Below, piece by piece: positions 24,765 through 33,829 of a stretch of 64,000 nt of DNA. Origin of the DNA: Terriglobia bacterium (GTDB lineage: Bacteria > Acidobacteriota > Terriglobia > Terriglobales > Acidobacteriaceae); the NCBI GenBank assembly GCA_020073185.1, contig JAIQFT010000025.1:28415-92414 (forward strand), given 5' to 3'. The translations under genes and the position numbers were made by a program. Position 1 is the stretch's first letter, and each line of letters starts with the position of its first letter. Below the pieces are notes generated by a model, which worked only from the letters and a program-made list of their open reading frames with translations, was not told where the DNA came from and ran no database searches.

Positions 24765-25497
24765 CCACGCCTACAACCTGCCCGATCACCTCCGCTTCCT
24801 GCTGGTCCTTCAGCACGCGCGGCTGGACGGGAGAGAGCGGATGAGGCTGTAAGACAAGCTGATTCTGACGCAGGGCGCACCAACAGCAGACGTGTCCTTC
24901 TCTCGTCTCCACAAAGTACATGGGGCGCTCGTATTCGGAACGCCACATGCCCTCGCAAACCTTGTTCCTGGCTTCATCGATTTGAACAAAGGAGCCGGGA
25001 AGCAGCAGCGGATACATGGTGAAGTCCTCGGCGCCGATGTATCCGTAGGTGTAAGGGCTTTGCGCCAGTTGTTGCAGGAAAATGAGAGGAATACCGCCCC
25101 ATTTTTCAATCATGCGGCCGAGATTGGAGGTCTTGCGGATATCAAAACCCGGGTCCAAACGGACCGGAACTTGCACTTCACCCGCGCCTACATTGGCGCG
25201 GAGGCGATGTGTTTTCGGCGGCTCAACCACGCTCAGGTCCTGGGCTTGCTGCTTAAGATCCACCCCGTACCACGACAACAGCGCCTCCGCACTGATGCGG
25301 TAGATGACGGAGAAGGCGTATAGCCTGTAGATGCTGGGAAGAATCCCTTTGGTCTCGATGTCCGACAACCGGCTCAGGGGAATGTTGTATTCGTCGATGC
25401 CATACTTCGCCGCCAACCGCGCGCTCGCGGTCTCCACGTCCCGGATCGTGAGTCCGAGCTTTTCCCTGGCCGCTCGCAGCTTCTGTCCCGCATTCAT
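24694..25497 (-). CDS. XRE-family regulator with an S24-like C-terminal domain
   Basis: 267 residues from the ATG at 25497, chosen for GGGAG 5 nt upstream; in-frame starts up to 25548 exist. A Cro/CI-type HTH occupies residues ~1-70 (GQKLRAAREKLGLTIRDVET, LSRLSDIETKGILPSIYRLY), with an insertion (AAKYGIDEYNIP) before helix 4. The C-terminal half (AEDFTMYPLLLPGSFVQID, REGHVCCWCALRQNQLVLQP) follows the LexA/S24 fold order, but no Ser-Lys catalytic dyad is obvious. It is therefore probably a ligand- or dimer-type domain rather than a self-cleaving one. The target is unknown. Confidence 0.8.
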   Translation of the reverse strand: MNAGQKLRAAREKLGLTIRDVETASARLAAKYGIDEYNIPLSRLSDIETKGILPSIYRLYAFSVIYRISAEALLSWYGVDLKQQAQDLSVVEPPKTHRLRANVGAGEVQVPVRLDPGFDIRKTSNLGRMIEKWGGIPLIFLQQLAQSPYTYGYIGAEDFTMYPLLLPGSFVQIDEARNKVCEGMWRSEYERPMYFVETREGHVCCWCALRQNQLVLQPHPLSPVQPRVLKDQQEAEVIGQVVGVAMRLVDWIPSSSGRAGRAPKELN

Positions 25498-25812
25498 GTC
25501 CTCTCCCAAGTGGCGCATATTAGACTCCAGCCGTGCCCCCTTCGACAAGGGAAACTGGAGCCAGTCCCAGGTACTTTTTTCTTTCCAATTCCGGTGAGAA
25601 GCAGTAAGTATCCTCCGGCAGAGCCGGAGGCTTTACGGGTCGCGGGCCCCTCAAAGGGGCCTGATCGCGACCCAAAGTCAAAACCGCTCGCTCCAGGCAG
25701 TACGGGTGAAAGCTGTGCGCTTGCAAAACCGCCACGCACACCGGCAGAGCCGGGGGAACTCCTAGTTGCATTAGCCTAGCCGGTTTGCGTAGCTCGACGG
25801 GAAGGAGAGAAC
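25498..25812. other. Intergenic region with REP-like palindromes
   Basis: 315 nt between the XRE gene and the first small basic protein gene. It carries no supportable gene and is dominated by the paired hairpins annotated at 25612-25755. Confidence 0.6.
25612..25755. repeat. REP/BIME-like paired palindromes
   Basis: Three stems lie in 144 nt. CCTCCGGC-AGA-GCCGGAGG (25612-25630). A long stem GGGTCGCG plus GGCCCC around TCAAA, closing with GGGGCC, a TGAT bulge and CGCGACCC (25637-25673). A second CCGGC-AGA-GCCGG (25741-25753) repeats the first. The flanking repeats with a long central stem look like a bacterial interspersed mosaic element. No tail of T residues is present. Confidence 0.6.
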
Positions 25813-26037
25813 TTGGACATCAGCCAGATCCTAGAAGAACTGCGGCGCGAACGCGACCGCGTCCATGATGCCATCGCTGCATTGGAGAGGATCACGACTG
25901 GGGCGGAAGTTGGGGGGCCGCGCCGACAGAACGGAAGACGCCGGCGGAGGAGACTGACGCCGGAAGGACGGAAACGCATTTCCGAGATGATGAAGAAACG
26001 GTGGGCAGAGCGGAGGAGACGGGCGAAGGCTGCCTAG
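25813..26037 (+). CDS. Small basic coiled-coil protein A
   Basis: 74 residues with TTG start and GGAGAG 3 nt upstream. An N-terminal coiled coil (MDISQILEELRRERDRVHDA) is followed by a very basic half (RRQNGRRRRRRLTPEGRKRI, MKKRWAERRRRAKAA). The LTPEGRKRISEMMKKRWAER part resembles short nucleic-acid-binding tails found in acidobacterial and phage-like proteins. It probably binds DNA or RNA. It pairs with the similar gene at 26144. Confidence 0.65.
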   Translation: MDISQILEELRRERDRVHDAIAALERITTGAEVGGPRRQNGRRRRRRLTPEGRKRISEMMKKRWAERRRRAKAA

Positions 26038-26143
26038 CCACGAAACCGGTTTGTTCTAGAATCAGAACATTTTTCGCTTCGGGGCTCAATCCGCTCCGTT
26101 CCGGGCATAATCCGCCGCAAATCCAGCAACGGATCATGCTCCT

Positions 26144-26407
26144 ATGAACAACGAGTTAACGCGACTTCGCAAGCGGCGGGCATCCCTGGATCGCGCCATT
26201 GAAGCTTTGGAACAACTGGAAAAACTCGTGACCAGCGGCACACCCTCCGAACGCATGGCCGGACGACCGCAGCCAGAAAAGAAGCGCGTCTTGGCGCCCG
26301 AACAGGGGAGTTCATCGTCCCCGGCAGGCGCAACCGTCTCTCGGCTCAAGCCACGTCGGCCGGGAACCAGTGGCGAGTCAACTGAAAACCAACCCGCGAA
26401 AAGCTGA
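26144..26407 (+). CDS. Small basic coiled-coil protein B
   Basis: 87 residues. The N-terminal helix (MNNELTRLRKRRASLDRAIE, ALEQLEKL) is analogous to that of the protein encoded 107 nt upstream (DRVHDAIAALERI), and the C-terminal half is basic, proline-rich and probably disordered. The ribosome site is weak. The two may have arisen by duplication or play matching roles. The function is unknown. Confidence 0.55.
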   Translation: MNNELTRLRKRRASLDRAIEALEQLEKLVTSGTPSERMAGRPQPEKKRVLAPEQGSSSSPAGATVSRLKPRRPGTSGESTENQPAKS

Positions 26408-26548
26408 GCGGAGACTTGTCATCGGCGCCCAGTCGCCTTGATGGGTTTGGGCATCGGCGCCTCACCATGAAATTTGCGAACGAGCGATCTGTTGTAGTAG
26501 ATTGCGGAAAAGTTTGAACCGACGGAACTCCCCTCGCGAGGCTATCGA

Positions 26549-28552
26549 TTGCCACAGCGGCACGAACCAAGGGGCGCCACTTCCGTCTTGCGTTGGTCCC
26601 ATCTTGCCATGGCGACTGTGGTGTGCCTTGGTACAGCGGCCAGCCTTGTGCTGTGCGCCGCCCCGGCGCGGGCGCAAATTTCTCCCGGACTGCTCTCCCG
26701 ACCGCACAGCTTCCTGAACGGCGACACCAATTGCACCAGCTGCCACCGCCTCGGCGGTCAAGCCACGTTCAAATGCCTGGAGTGCCACACCGAAATCGGC
26801 AGCCGGATTGCCGCCGGGCGCGGCTTTCACGCGCGCATCGTGGCGAAAGAGGCCGGCAGCCAGAGCTGCGCCGGTTGTCACTCCGAACACAACGGCGAAG
26901 AGTTCGCGATCATCAAATGGGCGCCGTCGCAACAGCAGTTCGATCACGGGAAAACCGGTTGGGCGCTGACGGGGAAACATGCTGCGCTGAGCTGCAACCG
27001 CTGCCATACGCCAGCCAACATCGTGACCGGCGAGAAGCCGCTGATTAAGGTCAAAGACCTGAGCCGAACCTATCTGGGCTTGTCCTCCGATTGCGCCGGC
27101 TGCCATAAAGATCCGCACCTCGGGCAACTGGGCCGCACCTGTGAGCAGTGCCACAGCACCAACGACTGGAAGGCGCTGGCAGGCTTCAATCATGCGCGCA
27201 CCCGCTTCGCCCTCACCGGCGGCCACGCGCGCGTCGCCTGCCAGAAGTGCCACACGCCGACCGAGCCGGGCGGAGTACCGCGCTGGAAGGGTCTCGCCTT
27301 CGATCGCTGCACCGCGTGCCACGCGGACCGGCACCGCGGAACGTTTGTCAATTCCTGCCAATCGTGTCACAGCACCGTCACCTGGAAGTCGGTACCGGCG
27401 ACGACTCTGGCGGGCAAATTTGACCACGCAACGACGAAGTACCCTCTACGGGGCAAGCACGCACTGTTGGGCTGCGAGCAATGCCACGCGGCGGGAGATT
27501 TCAAAAAGCCGATCGCCTTCCAGCAATGCTCCGACTGCCATCGTCCCGATCCGCACAGCGGGCAATTCGCCCAGCGCGCGGACGCCGGCGAGTGCTCATC
27601 GTGCCACACCGTGGAGGGCTTTAAGCCGGCTAAATTCGGCCTCGCCGACCACAACAAGACCTACCCGCTGCAGGGCAAGCACGCTTCGGTTGGTTGCGAG
27701 AAGTGCCATCTCCCGGCGGGCAAGGCGACGCTGTACCGCCTCAAGTTTGCCCAGTGCACCGACTGTCATCGCGATGTCCACGAACGGCAGTTCGCCACCG
27801 CTCCCATCCTGAATCGCTGTGAGTCGTGTCACTCGTTGCAGGAATTCCGGCCGTCAACATTTACTCAGGCGCGCCACCAGAGCTCGCGTTTTCCGCTGAG
27901 CGGGGGTCACGTGGCGGTCGCCTGCAGCGACTGTCATCGACCCCTGGGAGGGCCCGGCCTGGAAAGGGTGGCGCGCTATCGTTTTGAGGACCGCTCGTGC
28001 ACCACATGTCACCGCGATCCGCATCGCGGGCAATTTGCCGAGCGCATGCGGATGGTCGCCGGCAACGGCAAGCCCGCCGGCTGCCAAGCCTGCCACTCCT
28101 TGGCCTCCTGGAAAGAATTGGCGGGCTTCGATCACGCCTCGACGGAATTTGCCCTGCTGGGCGCGCATCGCGCCGTCGCCTGCGCCGATTGTCACCGTCC
28201 GCCCAACCTGGAGACCACGCTGGCCGACGTTAACTTCGGCGTGGCACCAAGAACATGCGAGGGTTGTCACCGGAGCCCCCACGGCGGGCAGTTCGTGGTG
28301 GCCGGGGTGGCGGAGCAATGCGCCTCGTGTCACAACAGCAACAAATGGAAACCCTCGCTATTTGATCACAATACCCGCACTCGCTTCCCGCTGGAAGGGG
28401 TACACAAGAACGTGCGCTGTGCGCGGTGCCATAGCAGTACCAGGCTGGTGGATGGCGACGAAGTGTTGTTCTACAAGCCCACGCCAAGGGAATGCGCGGC
28501 CTGCCACGGCCCTGCCGTGACGCCAACTTCCGCCACGGCGGCCCGCCGCTAA
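26549..28552 (+). CDS. Exported 23-haem c-type cytochrome
   Basis: 667 residues with 23 CxxCH motifs from CTSCH near residue 62 to CAACH near the end. The N-terminal hydrophobic stretch MATVVCLGTAASLVLCAAPA then ARAQ is a signal peptide. The annotated TTG at 26549 is the outermost start; TTG 26588 or ATG 26609 would leave a cleaner signal peptide. Between the haem motifs, recurrent FxHxxTxFxLxGxHxxxxC units supply extra His for bis-His ligation. It should act in the periplasm or at the outer membrane as an electron wire. First gene of the cytochrome locus. Confidence 0.93.
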   Translation: MPQRHEPRGATSVLRWSHLAMATVVCLGTAASLVLCAAPARAQISPGLLSRPHSFLNGDTNCTSCHRLGGQATFKCLECHTEIGSRIAAGRGFHARIVAKEAGSQSCAGCHSEHNGEEFAIIKWAPSQQQFDHGKTGWALTGKHAALSCNRCHTPANIVTGEKPLIKVKDLSRTYLGLSSDCAGCHKDPHLGQLGRTCEQCHSTNDWKALAGFNHARTRFALTGGHARVACQKCHTPTEPGGVPRWKGLAFDRCTACHADRHRGTFVNSCQSCHSTVTWKSVPATTLAGKFDHATTKYPLRGKHALLGCEQCHAAGDFKKPIAFQQCSDCHRPDPHSGQFAQRADAGECSSCHTVEGFKPAKFGLADHNKTYPLQGKHASVGCEKCHLPAGKATLYRLKFAQCTDCHRDVHERQFATAPILNRCESCHSLQEFRPSTFTQARHQSSRFPLSGGHVAVACSDCHRPLGGPGLERVARYRFEDRSCTTCHRDPHRGQFAERMRMVAGNGKPAGCQACHSLASWKELAGFDHASTEFALLGAHRAVACADCHRPPNLETTLADVNFGVAPRTCEGCHRSPHGGQFVVAGVAEQCASCHNSNKWKPSLFDHNTRTRFPLEGVHKNVRCARCHSSTRLVDGDEVLFYKPTPRECAACHGPAVTPTSATAARR

Positions 28553-28880
28553 CCCTCAGATTCACAACGGGATTTTGTCCCGGACGGGTTTAAGGAGTTC
28601 TTAGTAGTGGAAACTGGCTTGGGTAACTTTTTCTCGATTGATGTGAAATTTTCGCGGCTGGGGCGGAAGCAATCGCGGTGCGCTTACATCACACACCTTT
28701 GTGAGGTGGCCACCAATACTGCGTGTTCCGCGATCTTCCACAAGCGCTTCGAATTGTGCCAGTTCGCGGCCCGGGAATTGCAGTGCTGCTCTCCACTAAA
28801 CCTTCCCTCGGGGTGCACTTAGGGAGCAGCTGCAACGCTGGGCTGAATCTAGAAATTTGATTCCAACTGGAGAGTGGAAG
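28553..28880 (+). other. Intergenic region between the two cytochrome genes
   Basis: 328 nt. A possible short reading frame from GTG at 28607 (71 codons) has a Shine-Dalgarno-like AAGGAG 11 nt upstream, but odd composition and no recognisable motif, so I do not call it. A separate promoter for the 40-haem gene could lie here. No terminator was identified. Confidence 0.4.
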
Positions 28881-31880
28881 TTGCTTTCGATGCTAGCACT
28901 GCAACTAGTGCTGCTGGTGGCGCCGGCGATAGGCAGCCCGGCACCGCCACCGCAAACCGCTCCAAACACACGCAGTCCCCACGGCGCGCTGAATATTCCC
29001 TGCCAGAATTGCCACACGTTCTCAGGCTGGAAGCCCATTCGCAGCATGCCCGAGTTCGATCACAGCAAAACCCGCTATCCACTGCGCGGCATGCACAAGA
29101 ACGTGGCCTGCGTGGAATGCCACAGCAATGCCGTGTTCACCAACGTCGGGAACAAGTGTGCCGACTGCCACGCCGACATCCATCGCCGCCAGATGGGGGC
29201 GCAGTGCGAGCAGTGCCACAGCGTGAACGGTTGGACGGTATCGCTCAAGTCCATCAGCGAGCACCAGAACCGCTTTCCGCTCATCGGAGCGCACGCGGTC
29301 ACAGATTGCGAGTCCTGTCATAAAGGCGCCGCGGTGGGACAGTTCAAGGGGCTGTCCACCGATTGCGTCAGTTGCCACATGACCACGTTCACCAATACGA
29401 AGTCTCCCAGTCACGTGGCCTTGAACTTCTCTACAAACTGCCAGCAATGCCACCGGTCGATGGACTCGTGGGCAGGAGCGACCTTCAATCACCTGGCTTT
29501 CACCGGCTTTGCGCTCACCGGCGCGCACGCCACCCTGGACTGCAGTGTGTGCCACGTCGGCGGTCGCTACCAGGGCACTCCGTCGAACTGCACTGGCTGC
29601 CACCTCAAGGACTACAACGGCGCCAAGGATCCTAATCACGCCCAGATCGGCTTCCCGCAGACCTGCTCGCAATGCCACAGCACCGCTACCTGGCTGGGAG
29701 CAACGTTCAATCACGCGATCACCGGGTTCGCCCTCACGGGAGCCCACGCGAGCTTGAGTTGCTCGTCGTGCCACACCGGCGGAACGCTGACGGCAGCCAA
29801 CACCACCTGCGTGTCCTGCCACCTGACGGATTTCCAGAAAACCACGAATCCCAACCACGCGTTGATCGGCTTCCCAACCGACTGCTTGTCGTGCCACAGC
29901 ACCACCAATTGGCAGGGGGCAAAGTTTGACCACTCGACGACGGGCTTTGCGCTCACCGGCGCGCACGCGAGCCTGAATTGTTCGTCATGCCATACCGGCG
30001 GAACGTTGACTGCAGCCAGCACGAACTGCGTGTCTTGCCACCTGAAGGATTTCCAGGGCACTACGAATCCGAACCATGTGGCGGGCGGATTTGCGCAGCA
30101 GTGCAACCTCTGCCACACGACGACCGCCTGGCAGCCGGCCACGTTTGACCACAGCAAGTCGGGCTTCTCGCTCACCGGCGCGCATGCCACCGTCGCCTGC
30201 GCGCAGTGCCACGTGAACGGAAACTACAACCTCACGTCGGCGGCGTGCGCCACGTGCCACCTGACGGATTTCCAGAAAACCACGAATCCGAATCACGCGT
30301 CGGTCGGCTTCCCGACGGACTGCTCGGTCTGCCACAACACCACGAACTGGCTGGGGGCGACGTTCAACCACTCGACGACCGGCTTCCCCCTCACCGGCGC
30401 GCACGCGAGCCTGACTTGCTCCTCGTGCCACACGGGTGGCTCATTATCGGCGGCCAATACGAACTGCGTGTCCTGTCACCTGAAGGATTTCCAGGGCGCT
30501 ACGAATCCAAACCACGTGGCGCTAGCGTTCCCACAGCAGTGCAATACCTGCCATACGACGACGGCATGGCAGCCCGCGACCTTCAATCACGCGACGACGG
30601 GCTTCCCGCTGACCGGCGCGCACGCCACCGCCACCTGCACTCAGTGCCACACCAACGGAAACTACAACATCACCTCAGCAGCCTGCGCGACGTGCCACCT
30701 GAAGGATTACCAGAGTACGACGAATCCGAACCACACGGCCGTCGCCTTCCCCCAGACCTGTGAGCAATGCCATAGCACGACGAACTGGCTGGGCGCGACC
30801 TTCAACCACGCGACGACGGGCTTTGCGCTCACCGGCACGCACGCCACCCTGGCTTGCTCGTCGTGCCACGGAGGCACTCCATTAGCGGCCGCCAATGCGG
30901 CCTGCGCGTCCTGCCACCTGAAGGATTACCAGGCTACGACGAATCCGAGTCACGTGGCAGTCAGCTTCCCGACGGACTGCTCGCAATGCCACAGCACCAC
31001 CAACTGGTCGGGGGCGACGTTCAACCACGCGACGACGGGCTTTGCGCTCACCGGCACGCACGCCACGCAGGCTTGCTCGGTGTGCCACGCAGGCACCCCA
31101 TTAACGGCAGCCAACGCGGCGTGCGCGTCCTGCCACCTGAAGAATTACCAGGGTACGACGAATCCGAATCACGCCGCGGTCGGCTTCCCGACGGATTGTT
31201 CGTTGTGCCACAGCACCACCAACTGGTCGGGGGCGACGTTCAACCACGCGACGACGGGCTTTACTCTCACCGGCGCGCACGCCACCCTGAATTGCTCGGC
31301 GTGCCACGGCAGCACCCCATTAAGTGCCGCCAACACCACCTGCGTGTCCTGCCACCTCAAGGATTACAACGGGACGACGAGTCCGAACCACGTGACGTTA
31401 GCGTTCCCACAGACGTGCGAGATCTGCCATACCACCACGGTGTGGCAGCCGGCTACGTTTGACCACAGCAAGACGGTGTTTCCGCTGACCGGCGCGCATA
31501 CCAGCGTGGCCTGCGCCCTTTGCCACATCGGAGGAAATTACACCACCACGCCCACTGACTGCTATTCGTGTCACAAGGCCGACTACACGGGCGTCACCAA
31601 CCCGAACCACATCGCGGCGGGATTCCCCACCACCTGCCAGACGTGCCACACCACCACCTCGTGGGCCGGCGCAACCTTCAATCACACTTGGTTCCCGATC
31701 CCGCACCACAGCGCGAAGCTGTGCAGCGACTGTCATACCAACCCTTCCGATTACACGGTATTCGTGTGCACCAGTTGCCACACGCAGGGACCGACGACCT
31801 CGGAGCACTCCGGGGTCAAGGGATTTGTCTGGAACAGCGCGAATTGTTATGCCTGCCACAAGAACGGTGGCGGGGGGTAA
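28881..31880 (+). CDS. Exported 40-haem c-type cytochrome built of tri-haem repeats
   Basis: 999 residues from the TTG at 28881, which has GGAGAG 6 nt upstream (alternatives: TTG 28857, ATG 28890). A signal peptide (MLALQLVLLVAPAIGS) is followed by 40 CxxCH motifs. The first seven are irregularly spaced; from about residue 187 a 73-residue unit carrying three haem motifs recurs with constant spacing, and the end adds CSDCH, CTSCH and CYACH. Each unit also has conserved non-motif His in F(N/D)H, TG(A/T)HA and NP(N/S)H, matching three distal ligands. The product is likely a long haem wire in the periplasm or outside the cell. It lies 26 nt before the barrel gene. Confidence 0.94.
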   Translation: MLSMLALQLVLLVAPAIGSPAPPPQTAPNTRSPHGALNIPCQNCHTFSGWKPIRSMPEFDHSKTRYPLRGMHKNVACVECHSNAVFTNVGNKCADCHADIHRRQMGAQCEQCHSVNGWTVSLKSISEHQNRFPLIGAHAVTDCESCHKGAAVGQFKGLSTDCVSCHMTTFTNTKSPSHVALNFSTNCQQCHRSMDSWAGATFNHLAFTGFALTGAHATLDCSVCHVGGRYQGTPSNCTGCHLKDYNGAKDPNHAQIGFPQTCSQCHSTATWLGATFNHAITGFALTGAHASLSCSSCHTGGTLTAANTTCVSCHLTDFQKTTNPNHALIGFPTDCLSCHSTTNWQGAKFDHSTTGFALTGAHASLNCSSCHTGGTLTAASTNCVSCHLKDFQGTTNPNHVAGGFAQQCNLCHTTTAWQPATFDHSKSGFSLTGAHATVACAQCHVNGNYNLTSAACATCHLTDFQKTTNPNHASVGFPTDCSVCHNTTNWLGATFNHSTTGFPLTGAHASLTCSSCHTGGSLSAANTNCVSCHLKDFQGATNPNHVALAFPQQCNTCHTTTAWQPATFNHATTGFPLTGAHATATCTQCHTNGNYNITSAACATCHLKDYQSTTNPNHTAVAFPQTCEQCHSTTNWLGATFNHATTGFALTGTHATLACSSCHGGTPLAAANAACASCHLKDYQATTNPSHVAVSFPTDCSQCHSTTNWSGATFNHATTGFALTGTHATQACSVCHAGTPLTAANAACASCHLKNYQGTTNPNHAAVGFPTDCSLCHSTTNWSGATFNHATTGFTLTGAHATLNCSACHGSTPLSAANTTCVSCHLKDYNGTTSPNHVTLAFPQTCEICHTTTVWQPATFDHSKTVFPLTGAHTSVACALCHIGGNYTTTPTDCYSCHKADYTGVTNPNHIAAGFPTTCQTCHTTTSWAGATFNHTWFPIPHHSAKLCSDCHTNPSDYTVFVCTSCHTQGPTTSEHSGVKGFVWNSANCYACHKNGGGG
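29439..31700 (+). repeat. Tandem 219-bp coding repeats (tri-haem modules)
   Basis: The first Cys codon of the C-x-x-CH(S/T/N)TTxW element falls at 29664, 29883, 30102, 30321, 30540, 30759, 30978, 31197, 31416 and 31635, an exact 219-bp step (73 codons). One earlier unit at 29439 is 225 bp before the next. Units alternate between a TNWxGA(T/K)F(N/D)H and an AWQPATF(N/D)H version in part of the array. The third position of codons differs between copies, so the copies are not recent clones but the spacing has been kept. Confidence 0.9.
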
Positions 31881-31906
31881 TCCAGCGGGAGTTGGGGAGC
31901 GTATCG

Positions 31907-33829
31907 ATGAAGTTTAGACCTGGCACTTACTACTGTTCGCGGAGCACGCGGGCAAGGCTGGCAACGCTGACCTGCATGCTCGCGATGGCGACGGCGGCGT
32001 CCGGCCAGCAGGAGTCCTCTCCGGCCGAGCAGACGCAACAGGTGCAGCGCCTGCCGCCAGTATCAGCAGCCGTGCAAACGGTGGCAAAAGCGCCGGAGTC
32101 GCAGCCCGCGACACAAACCGTCTCGCAGCCGCAGACAGTGGAACAAGCCCTCCCGCAGCCACAACAAGACTCGCCCGTCGTGCTCCCTCCCTCGGGTCTC
32201 CATGTGCAGACGATGTTCAAGGTGAAGTACGTCGCCGAGCACAGCGTGTATCTCAATGGCGGGCGCGCTGCCGGCCTCTCCGAGGGCATGAAGCTGACAA
32301 TCAGGCGTCGCGCCCAGCGCAGCGATGCGGCCAACGCGAGCGGCGCCGTGGACACTGCCGAGCTCGAGGTCGCCTCCGTGGCTTCGGCATCGGCGGTGTG
32401 CGAGGTGAAGAGCACGACGGCGGAGATTCACGCCGGCGATATCGCTTACCTCTCCGCGGCGGACGCCGAAACGCTGGCGCAAACGCGCGCCACCGGCGGA
32501 GCGCGCAAGTATCCCCAAGTGGTGACGTTCAGCGAAGGAGATCCGTTGGAGGAGGAAGTGCGTGACGAAGTGCCGCGCCCACCGTTGCCGGAAGTGAATC
32601 GCGCGCGCGGCCGGATCGGGTTGGATTTCAGCGGGATCAGCAGCCGCGGGTCGGTGGCGTCCAGCAGTTACCAGCTCGGAGGCGTGGTGCGCGCCGATGT
32701 GACCCGCATCGGCGGCAGCTACTGGAACCTGAGCGGATACTGGCGGGGCCGCCTCAACAACAGCTCTGCTCCCGGGCAACCCACGCTGTCCGATCTGATC
32801 AATCGCACTTATCACCTCAGCCTGAGCTACAACAACCCGCAATCGAAGTGGGTGGCGGGCGTGGGCCGGCTTTATCTGCCGTGGGCCAGCAGTCTGGACA
32901 CGCTCGACGGCGGCTATATCGGACGCAAGCTCGGGCACGGCGCGACCGCCGGCATCTTCGCCGGATCCACTCCCGACCCGACCTCTTGGGATTACAACCC
33001 GGACCGCCGCATCGCCGGTTCGTTCATCAATTTTGAGGGTGGCAGTTTCGACTCCGTTCACTACACCAGCACCTCCGGCATGGCGATGAGCAGCATCGGG
33101 TGGGTGCTGGAACGCCCGTTCATCTTCTTCGAAAACGGGATCTTCTATAAGCGCTACTTCTCGGTGTATCAATCGGCGCAGGCCGACGATCCGCGCCCGG
33201 TCCCCAGAGTCGCCAGGGCCGGGGCCGGTCTCAGCCGCAGCTTCATTACGGTCCGCTTTCAACCGCACCCGCGCATCTCTTTCGACCTGAACCACAACTA
33301 CTTCCGCGACGTGCCCACATTTTCGCAACAACTGATCGGCACCGGGCTGGTGGACAAATTTCTGTTTCAGGGGCTAAGCGCCGGGGTGCGCGTGGAAACG
33401 GTGCGGCACATCACCTTGTACGCCGATCTGGGACGCAGCAGCCGCAGCGGCGATCAGCGGAATTCCTGGAACGAACTCTACGGCATCACCTGGGACCGCA
33501 TCTGGATAACGGGACTCCGGGCCGACCTGCGTTTTTCCAAGTTCGACAGTTCCTTCGGCTCAGGTAGCTATCGCTCGCTGGCGTTGTCGCGCAACGTTGG
33601 CGAGCGCCTGCACTGGCAGGTACAGGCCGGCCGGCAGACCTTGGTGTCCAGTTTCACCGGCCAGGGCGCATCGCGTTTCGTGAACGGGTCGGTCGACGCC
33701 ACCTTCGGACACTACTTCCTCCAAGGCGATTACACCGCGCAGCGCGGCGCCCTGTTTGACTACGACCAGTGGATTATGACTTTCGGCTTCCGCTTCGATA
33801 ATCGCTCCCGGATGGGAGGCGTGAAATGA
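31907..33829 (+). CDS. Outer-membrane beta-barrel protein of the cytochrome locus
   Basis: 640 residues; ATG 31907 has GGGGAG 7 nt upstream. A signal peptide is followed by a Gln/Pro/Val-rich stretch to ~85, a small beta domain (~90-190: SVYLNGGRAAGLSEGMKLTI, GDIAYLSAAD), and from ~230 to the end alternating aromatic/polar strands of a porin-like barrel (YWNLSGYWRGRLNN, YHLSLSYNNPQSKWVAGVGR). It ends in WIMTFGFRFDNRSRMGGVK rather than a classic terminal Phe. By analogy with MtrB/PioB and porin-cytochrome conduits, it could sheath a multihaem cytochrome through the outer membrane. No clear sequence identity to MtrB is claimed. Confidence 0.75.
   Translation: MKFRPGTYYCSRSTRARLATLTCMLAMATAASGQQESSPAEQTQQVQRLPPVSAAVQTVAKAPESQPATQTVSQPQTVEQALPQPQQDSPVVLPPSGLHVQTMFKVKYVAEHSVYLNGGRAAGLSEGMKLTIRRRAQRSDAANASGAVDTAELEVASVASASAVCEVKSTTAEIHAGDIAYLSAADAETLAQTRATGGARKYPQVVTFSEGDPLEEEVRDEVPRPPLPEVNRARGRIGLDFSGISSRGSVASSSYQLGGVVRADVTRIGGSYWNLSGYWRGRLNNSSAPGQPTLSDLINRTYHLSLSYNNPQSKWVAGVGRLYLPWASSLDTLDGGYIGRKLGHGATAGIFAGSTPDPTSWDYNPDRRIAGSFINFEGGSFDSVHYTSTSGMAMSSIGWVLERPFIFFENGIFYKRYFSVYQSAQADDPRPVPRVARAGAGLSRSFITVRFQPHPRISFDLNHNYFRDVPTFSQQLIGTGLVDKFLFQGLSAGVRVETVRHITLYADLGRSSRSGDQRNSWNELYGITWDRIWITGLRADLRFSKFDSSFGSGSYRSLALSRNVGERLHWQVQAGRQTLVSSFTGQGASRFVNGSVDATFGHYFLQGDYTAQRGALFDYDQWIMTFGFRFDNRSRMGGVK

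Noticed and set aside
28607..28822. 71-codon gene between the two cytochrome genes
   Set aside because: Ribosome site spacing is long, composition is unlike neighbouring genes and nothing matches a known pattern.
29439..31700. CRISPR-like regular repeats
   Set aside because: The regular 219-bp spacing is inside one open reading frame with CxxCH codons and has no short identical repeats with unique spacers.
32063..33331. 422-codon open frame opposite the barrel gene
   Set aside because: Same antisense effect; the plus-strand product has a signal peptide, coupled start and barrel pattern.
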